Source: Phallus indusiatus (taxonomy: Eukaryota > Basidiomycota > Agaricomycetes > Phallales > Phallaceae). From it: a stretch of DNA of 64,000 nucleotides. The notes under the pieces are model-generated. The model worked only from the letters and a program-made list of their open reading frames with translations, was not told the origin of the DNA and searched no databases. The stretch spans positions 744,001-808,000 of the forward strand of contig JAQFWX010000002.1 in NCBI GenBank assembly GCA_027605045.1. The letters run 5' to 3'. Position numbers and translations under genes: made by a program. Numbering within the stretch: the first letter of the stretch is position 1; each line of letters begins with the position of its first letter. Positions 57,036 to 64,000 of this stretch are shown piece by piece.

Positions 57036-60000
57036 AGTAAGTTTATTGTAACATTGCTCTGCGTTACGAATTTAACTGAGATACTTGGGGATTAGTGTCC
57101 TTAGCACAGACCGCAACGCTTGTCGAGGCTGGAGACTCATCGCGGCCTCGTAAAAAGACTCGTACAAAACATAAAGAAAAAACTACCCAAGCTTCACAGC
57201 CAAGGGATCCCGGAAACAATCTTTTCGCACCTTTCCGCGCATTAGGATTTGTCTCGAATCATGTTCCTTTTGTGCTTCAAGTTAGGACATATAAAGGTTC
57301 TTCAGACCCTCCTCGGTTGCACATCCTTACATGTTTGGGAAAGGCATGGGCATTATGGGAAGGAGGAAAAATGACCTTACTTTTCGTCGGTAAGCTCAGA
57401 ACCATTTGCTCACTTATACATATAGTGACGGTTATATAAGGGTCGGACACGGAGGAGCCGATTTCATCTTTAGCTTTGGATGGGGATGCTGTATGGGCAG
57501 CTCATGGCTCGCGTGCTTCCAAATATCTGAGAGGCAAAGAGGTATGCTTGAATTATTGAAGTACAATAAGAAAAAGTTCCCATCGTTCTTCAGGTCGCAA
57601 GTGTTTCAAACCCTTTTGAAACTCGGTTGTCCAACTTAACGATATTCGGTTCGAATCTACTATCACTTACGGAGGACGGAAAGCATCTTTTGATGTGGAG
57701 CACGGAGACATATGGTAATTTAGTATTATCAATTTTTACCAGTAACAGAGCACATATTTTTCCTCTTAGAGCTATTTACCACAATTACCTTCGACACAGA
57801 CTTTGTGGCCACCTGCTTGCTTCATCCCGCTACCTACTTGAATAAAGTCATAGTTGGATCTGCACAAGGCAGTCTTCAGCTCTGGAACATCCGCACAAGT
57901 ACTTGTATTCATAAATTCTCTCCTTCCAACCTCCAAAACCTTCCTTCTACTTCAAAATCACCCAGTCCTGTTACGGTCATGGTTCAATCTCCAGCCATCG
58001 ATGTTATTGGAATCGGATTTGCTTCTGGAGAAATAGCAATATACGATATTCGTGCCGATGAACGACTTATGAGAATATATATGGATGGGGGTGCCATTCG
58101 TGATTTGAGCTTCAGGGATGGTTGGTACTTCCGTTTAGATTGCACGCTGTCGTAGTGATACCGATTTTTCTTCTACTAAAGACAATCAAGCAGTCTTGGC
58201 TAGTGGATCATCTACAGGACATATTGCGCTATGGGATCTCAACAACCAAGGCCGCCTCTTACATATCATTAGGGGAGCTCATGACGGATCCGTGGCTGCT
58301 TTAGAATGGGTACCCTCACAACCTGTTCTTGTAAGCTCAGGTGATGATAATAGCGTCAAGGTAAGATATATCTTTCTCAAAAGTTCTATAATTATCAATA
58401 ATCTCGAATCAGCAATGGTTGTTTGACTCCCCGACTGCGCCGCCGCGTCTGCTCAAGTTCAGAGCAGGGCATCACGCACCACCACATCTTATCCGCTATT
58501 ATGGAGACGATGGAAAACAACTACTAACAGCTTCGCGAGACCGTAGTTTGCGGTATACTTCTGTTGTGCGTGACTCTCGGAGCCACGAGCTTTCGCAAGG
58601 TCGGTTATCTTCACATCCAAACCACGTTCTTTAGCTCATATTCTTTTGAACAGGCTCTTTAGCAAAAAAGGCTACATCACTGTCTATCCCTGTTGCCAGC
58701 CTAAGATTTTCTCCCATAACATGCCTCGCCTTTTCAAGTGCTCGGTCAAAAGATTGGGACGATGTGTTAACTGGCCATGCCGAGTTCCCTTCAGCCCGTT
58801 CGTGGTCTGTTCTCAATAAAAGAGTAGGGAATTGGGAATTTAATGTAGCCGGAAAAGGTAAAGCTGGATCAGTGAAGGTATGTTATTAGCTTTTGTCATC
58901 GTTCTATCCGCACTAACTTTGCTCCAGTCCGTTTGCGTCAGCGCTTGCGGTAATTTTGGAATTGCGGGATCTTCAACTGGCGCGATACACATGTGGAATA
59001 TGCAGTCTGGAATTTTACGAAAAAGTTTTTCTGTTGGACCTCCACCTGCCGAAGTTGTGAACCGAGGATTTGGGAGCAAGAAGGGAGAGCGTGTTATCAT
59101 TGGTCTTGCTAGTGATGTTCTAGACAGGGTTCTAGTTGCGTGTACGCTGGATGGAACCTTGAACGTGCGTGCATTAACGTGATATATACCTTGCCGCTCT
59201 GACGTCTATGAGTGCAGTTCTTCGATTTCCATACCACAGCTTTGGAGCATGTTCTCGTATTGCCGTCAAGTGCTTCCCAGATCCTGTTGCAGCGCGACAG
59301 CAACCTTCTCGGGGTTCTATGTGATGATTTGATTGTCCGAATTGTAGACATAGAAACACATCGCATAGTTCGTGAGCTTTCTGGCTTCCGAGGGCGAATA
59401 TTAGACATAGCAAGTACTCGCATTTTAAAATTCGTTAAATTGCTAACATAGTACTATATAGACATTCTCGCATGATTCACGATGGCTAATTGCGACTTCT
59501 ATGGATTCTATTATTCGTACATTTGACATACCTACGGGAAGACTCATAGACGCTTTCCGTACAGCGTCCATTGCAACAAGCGTTGCTTTCTCACCTACAG
59601 GAGATTTCCTTGCGACATCTCACGTAGATAGCGTTGGTGTATATTTGTGGTATGTGAATTGATTTATGAGAAAATGTGAACGTGTTTTGACAGTCGTAAG
59701 GGCCAACCGAGCACAATATAGCGAGGTGTCTTACAAGACCATATCCTCCGATGACGCCGTCGAAGTTGCTTTACCCTCGCTACAGGGTCTTGCAGAAGAT
59801 GATGGTGCGAAAAATCATGCTCTTGAGGTCTGTACTAAAACTTATGGTCTACATATATACAGCATTAGAAGGAATGGCGGACCTTACAATCAAGGACGCT
59901 ACGGATTTATTCGTTACACCCAATCAACTCGACGAAGAACTCATCACGCTCACGTTGCTTCCCCGGTCAAGATGGCAAACCTTATTAAATCTAGAAATTA

Positions 60001-60646
60001 TTCAAGTTAGTTACACCATCCCTTTTTTTGGTTTTGTTGCGTATATTTATTTCGTTACTTGTAGCAACGAAATAAACCAAAAGAGCCACCAAAACCACCG
60101 GAGAAAGCTCCGTTTTTTATCCCGACACTACCAGGGATTGAAGCACGTTTTGAGTTGCCGCAGAACAATACAGAGTCGGAATCCAAGAAATCTACAAGGC
60201 GCTTGGACGCCATGGCCAAAGACCTTGAAACCGAGTTCATTAAAAGACTGACAGCAGCATCAACGAATAACGAATGTGAGTTTCGGTGAAATTTACCGGT
60301 GACACTAGCTGAGACAAATTTATCTGCAGATGAAGAGTTCTTCATTTATATGAAGAAACTTCTACCGGCAGCTATTGACCTGGAGATTCGTACTATATCG
60401 TCTTTGGAAACACTGCAAAAGTTTCTTCAGGCGTTGTTGAATCGGTTATTATCTCATAAAGATTTTGAAGCAGTTCAAACGTTATTGAGCGTATGTCTGC
60501 GTATTCATGGCGAGATAATAATTGAGAACGATGAGCTGGAGGGATTATTAAGCGAACTTTTTGCCGTCCAAAAGCAGGAAAGCGAGAGGATAACTGCACA
60601 GATATCGTCGGCATTGGGAAAGCTAGACTTTATCCGAAATTTATAA
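57036..60646 (+). CDS. UTP21: U3 snoRNP protein Utp21 (WDR36)
   Basis: CDS join(57036, 57096..57389, 57441..57541, 57594..57714, 57770..58120, 58182..58360, 58413..58599, 58654..58877, 58928..59164, 59218..59409, 59462..59649, 59701..59804, 59863..60005, 60065..60275, 60330..60646), 949 aa. It is part of the UTP-B subcomplex of the small-subunit processome in the nucleolus, needed for 18S rRNA maturation. Features include NLFAPFRALGFVSNHVPFVL, ASGSSTGHIALWDLNNQGRL, VSSGDDNSVKQWLFDSP, LLTASRDRSLRYTSVV, and TFDIPTGRLIDAFRTASIAT with GDFLATSHVDSVGVYLW. The C-terminal Utp21 domain covers about 760-949 (PRSRWQTLLNLEIIQ, KKLLPAAIDLEIR). Length equals human WDR36 within two residues. The start codon is apparently built by splicing (A at 57036 plus TG at 57096-57097). 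The intron at 59410-59461 uses GC-AG. Confidence 0.94.
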
Positions 60647-60991
60647 TATATATATCATAAGTAATACATAAATTGATTATGACCTGATTTGACATGATAT
60701 TGGCCCGAATGGCAATGACCCATGGCCAAACTCCAGACATGCAATCTCAGGAACTTTAGTTGCATTGCTTTTTTTCTGAGGGACTAGCTTTAAATAAAGA
60801 GACTCCTGGCCTCTCCTGATGTTGCTTGCCCTTGTTTTGACGGTTGGTATAACCCATGGCAATGCCACCCAGCTGCCCTACTCATACTAGTAGGCAGCGG
60901 ACCTCGAATATCTACTTAATGCACTCTTTCTGGGACCAATGACCTTCAGACTGAACACTCCCAAACTTTTAGGAAGTGCCAGTCACCCAGG
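60647..60991 (+). other. Short intergenic
   Basis: 3' flank of UTP21 and promoter of the multipass gene; nothing else seen. Confidence 0.5.
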
Positions 60992-62107
60992 ATGGCTTCC
61001 TCGCATTGTAAGTGTTTTGTGTTTGGAATTATACATGCCAGAGCACTAAAACTAGCGAGTATAGTCATCAATGTCATTTTACCGAGCGTCCTACTTCTTG
61101 CGCTCTCCATCACCGCGTTCTTTAACGTGTTGAAGGGTATCCCGACCACAGCAACGCAAAAAGGCATCTGGCTCAATGCAACCGAATTCTGTCCTGTCCT
61201 CTTTGAAAATTCTCCATTTTTAAAGGTGTTTCAGGATGGTGGATCGTTTGGTATTCTGATATGTACCATCACCGGCATTTTCGAGGTGAACATTCAATAT
61301 GGAAACAGCCTTCGTCCTGGTCTTTTGTACGGCTTATATTTCCTTGGGGTTCTCGCGAGTTTCGCATTCTTTGAAACTGCAAGATCGAGTCGTCCATATC
61401 CTAAGGGCACATTTGTGATAATCACTTCCATAACTCAAATCTTAACTGGAGCTGTTACGCTGCCATTTTATTGGATACTGTTCTTATGGGTTGAACACAA
61501 GGAAGAGATACCTTCACCATTCAGTCTCGTTGACGCCAAAGTTGCAGTCACCGCTATTCTTTCGGGATACTTTCTCCCAACCATCCTCTTTGCTGCCTTT
61601 CCAGGATCGATTTGGTTGAACTTCCTATGGCAGATTTTCCCTCTTGTTATTCTAATCTCTGTTAGACTCTCTCGCCTCGTTTTCGGCAAGAGTTCTACTA
61701 GTAACGCGAGTAATCAAGAAACTCAACTAACGGGCAACAAACTCATCGAAAGGTTTTATTTGGTGGCTGCCATCTTAGGGGCGATAATTCATTTTATAGT
61801 ATTTCGGTTCAGTTTTGCGGGGTTAATTCTCCGTTCCATCGCAGACCTCGATCCCAGTAAAGGGGATACCTTCCAGACTTCCGCCGGAGTTTTTCTACAA
61901 TGGGACATACTGTTCATTTCTTTGGGTGCTGTTCTATCCCTACTCTGGGTTGTTTGGACTCGAGGAACCTTGGCGGAGTCTCAAAAGGTTAAGACACTCG
62001 TATGGTTTGCTCTTGCGACTCCTCTTATCGGAATCGCCACAGCTCTTGCTGGAATTTTCTACTTCAGAGAACAGGGAATCGCGCGTGCTCGTGCGGCGAA
62101 ACCTTGA
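60992..62107 (+). CDS. Multipass integral membrane protein, intronless
   Basis: Single exon, 371 aa. Eight to nine hydrophobic helices can be drawn, e.g. IVINVILPSVLLLALSITAF, PGLLYGLYFLGVLASFAFF, TFVIITSITQILTGAVTLPF, VAVTAILSGYFLPTILFAAF, LWQIFPLVILISVRL, LVAAILGAIIHFIVFRF, FISLGAVLSLLWVVW and FALATPLIGIATALAGIFYF. The C-terminus is short and basic (EQGIARARAAKP). Similar orphan membrane proteins accompany some fungal secondary-metabolite genes, but no biosynthetic genes lie nearby. Lack of introns among intron-rich neighbours is notable. Function is unknown. Confidence 0.75.
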   Translation: MASSHCKCFVFGIIHARALKLASIVINVILPSVLLLALSITAFFNVLKGIPTTATQKGIWLNATEFCPVLFENSPFLKVFQDGGSFGILICTITGIFEVNIQYGNSLRPGLLYGLYFLGVLASFAFFETARSSRPYPKGTFVIITSITQILTGAVTLPFYWILFLWVEHKEEIPSPFSLVDAKVAVTAILSGYFLPTILFAAFPGSIWLNFLWQIFPLVILISVRLSRLVFGKSSTSNASNQETQLTGNKLIERFYLVAAILGAIIHFIVFRFSFAGLILRSIADLDPSKGDTFQTSAGVFLQWDILFISLGAVLSLLWVVWTRGTLAESQKVKTLVWFALATPLIGIATALAGIFYFREQGIARARAAKP

Positions 62108-62347
62108 ATGCTTTTCTTATCCTACCGATAGCCAAATATTACCATGATGTTGCCGTTGTTTTATTTATATTATATGCAACACCTACAGTGAATAATGTAG
62201 GATGATATATTGGAATATACCTATATGTTCGGCACGGTGTGGTTTATAAACAGGAAGTGCTTCCTACAAAATTTGGTGCAGCCGCTGGTGACTAATGCGT
62301 CACAATTCCGCCGGCTTGCCCGAATCCGAACATCAACGACAGACAAA

Positions 62348-63346
62348 ATGTCAGGCTCTGGAGCAAGAGAAAGTCCTTTTCCAACTCGAATGGCGCTAAC
62401 AACCACCAAGATGCGTCTTAAAGGCGCACAAACGGGTCATTCTCTGCTGGCGAAGAAGCGTGATGCGCTTACAACTAGATTTCGTGTCATCTTGAGGAAG
62501 GTCGACGAGGTATGTAGAGCTTTTCCAGACATAGACAGGGATTTATCTAAACTCTCCTCGTTTTACATGTTCAATTTCATCTCATCTAATAATTGTCTTT
62601 ATGCAAATCCCAAATCCGAAAGGCCAAACGCAAGATGGGCAAAGTCATGCAGCTTGCTTCATTCTCGCTCGCGGAAGTGACATACGCAACGGGTGATATA
62701 TCATATCTGGTGCAGGAGCAAGCTAAGACGGCGACCTTCAAAGTAAAAGCGAAGCAAGATAATGTATCTGGTGTTATAATCCCTGCTTTTGAATCCGAAC
62801 GTGTAAATGGAACAGGTAGGTTGTTCAATCAAGGCGATTTTGTTCTTTGTACTCATGAACACTGGAACAACTTCATTAGACTTCAATCTGACTGGCCTTG
62901 GGAGAGGTGGACAACAGATTGTTCGATCAAGAGAAGTTTACGCCAAAGCCTTGGAGACCTTGGTTGAACTAGCGTCGCTACAAACTGCATTCGTGATCCT
63001 AGATGAAGTCATACGTGCCACGAATAGACGAGTAAATGCCATTGAGCATGTTATCATCCCAAAATTGGAAAACACGATCAAATATATCATCTCCGAGCTA
63101 GATGAGATGGATCGAGAAGAATTCTTCCGGTGCGTGTTCCATCCAGCTGGATATGAAAAGTACTCCTTTCTCAATTCAAAGGTTAGGTTGAAAAAGGTAC
63201 AAGGGAAGAAGCGACGTGACGCCGCCATCGCCGACGAAAGGCGGGAACGAGAGGCGGCGGAAGGTGAAATAGCAACCTACGAAGCGGAAGGCGGGATCGG
63301 CGCCGTCGATCTACTCGACAACAAAGACGAGGATGTTATTTTCTAA
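62348..63346 (+). CDS. VMA8: V-type H+-ATPase subunit D
   Basis: CDS join(62348..62509, 62623..62815, 62880..63129, 63187..63346), 254 aa, four exons. It is the central rotor stalk subunit of the V1 sector, coupling ATP hydrolysis to proton transport into the vacuole and endosomes. Diagnostic: [117 protein letters not shown]. The last intron's acceptor is at 63186 (GGTTAG), chosen over an AAAG five bases upstream because only it gives [10 protein letters not shown]. The length matches yeast Vma8. Confidence 0.96.
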
Positions 63347-63618
63347 AAGGCCCTTCATGTTTATATTGTAAGACCTTGCTGACATGGACTGCATTTCAAT
63401 CTCCTATCGATATCGCGCATTGTTCCTTTTTGTTTAATAGCTAATACACGTTTTGACCAATCAACGCAACTATTTTCATTTCCTTTGAAATTAGCCTTTT
63501 TTTATGCAGTGCAGTAAGCATGTCATGTGTGTGAATAAGGACACATAGGTACATGATCTTTTTTATCATAGAATATAAAAGATATAATCGCGAGATGTAT
63601 CATGAGTCGAGCACCAAT

Positions 63619-64000
63619 TTACTGGAATAAGATGAATTCAGTACTGAAGTTAAACTAGAGAAAAAGACACGTACATCAACCATCTCAGCATCAGTCGAGG
63701 GTGCTGCAGTCTTCTTGCGATCCTTCCTCTCCAAAATCGCACGCCTGAAGACGACGGTGTAAGAAAACTTGTAACGTGTTGTTTTTGAGTTCTCACCTGT
63801 CCTTGTCCAACTTCAAGGTAGTAATAACAACTTTGCTGGGATGAATCCCAATAGGAGCCGTTGCGCCATTAGACTTGTCCCGTTGAACACGGTCAACATA
63901 AAGAACCCATTTCTTACGGTACACCTGTGTAACTTTGCCTTCCCGACCAGCGTACTTGCCACGGACTATCCGAACTTCATCGTCTTTGCGGACTGGGATT
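63619..64000 (-). CDS. RPL26: 60S ribosomal protein uL24 (RPL26), 3' part
   Basis: CDS complement(join(63619..63621, 63675..63744, 63797..>64000)), 5' end beyond the window. It contains [20 protein letters not shown] (KOW motif), [38 protein letters not shown] and [19 protein letters not shown]. It lies at the polypeptide exit side of the large subunit. The reading ends in MVD, then an intron (63622-63674, GTACGT/CCAG) and a final exon beginning TAA. The stop codon therefore stands alone after the last intron. If that intron were retained, translation would run on past MVD (VRVFFSSL) into sequence unlike the family. Confidence 0.95.

Noticed and set aside
1..64000. CRISPR arrays, rRNA genes, bacterial operons
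   Set aside because: None seen; the intron-rich gene structure is eukaryotic.

Overview
The window reads as a nuclear segment of a filamentous basidiomycete, most likely an Agaricomycete. Genes carry many short introns (about 45-80 nt, mostly GT-AG). The gene set is eukaryotic (XAP5/FAM50, OGG1, La, UTP21, V-ATPase subunit D, ribosomal protein uL24). The window also holds a Plavaka-type transposase and a fungal kinase family of the kind seen in mushroom-forming fungi. All exon joins below were derived by hand from splice signals, reading phase and family resemblance. No search was run.

Layout. At 1-11.8 kb lie the 3' end of a Tim17-like membrane protein, a retropepsin-like conserved protein, XAP5/FAM50, a heme-thiolate peroxidase, OGG1 (minus) and an acyl/aryl-CoA ligase. 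At 12.1-12.9 kb is a broken unrecognised gene. At 13.3-16.5 kb are the La protein and a WD40 protein (both minus). At 17.1-18.5 kb is kinase-like gene A. The stretch 18.5-21.7 kb is gene-poor and contains relics. At 21.7-29.5 kb are a tetraspanin, a cyanovirin-N-type (CVNH) lectin-like protein and a NAPE-PLD-type metallo-hydrolase, all minus.

The stretch 30.7-37 kb is a repeat-rich accessory region. It holds three tiny genes, two decayed kinase copies, a ~644 bp element with 30 bp terminal inverted repeats, a duplicated segment, and a low-complexity gene with peptide repeats. At 37.2-44 kb is a three-gene block centred on a Plavaka-like transposase. At 44.6-46.9 kb are a small coiled-coil gene and kinase-like gene B.

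The stretch 46.9-48.9 kb has no gene. From 48.9 kb to the end the window is gene-dense again: a membrane-anchored vWA protein, a glutamine-synthetase-like enzyme with microexons, a multipass membrane protein, a coiled-coil protein head-to-head with UTP21, another multipass protein, V-ATPase subunit D, and uL24/RPL26 running off the right edge.

The flanks are conserved housekeeping genes involved in ribosome biogenesis, RNA binding, DNA repair and proton pumping. The middle (17-47 kb) is accessory, with dispersed copies of one kinase family (two intact, three decayed), mobile elements and lineage-specific small proteins. The most unusual gene-structure features are a UTP21 start codon apparently assembled by splicing, two GC-AG introns, a 17-nt microexon carrying most of a metal-binding motif, and a uL24 gene whose stop codon sits alone in the last exon.
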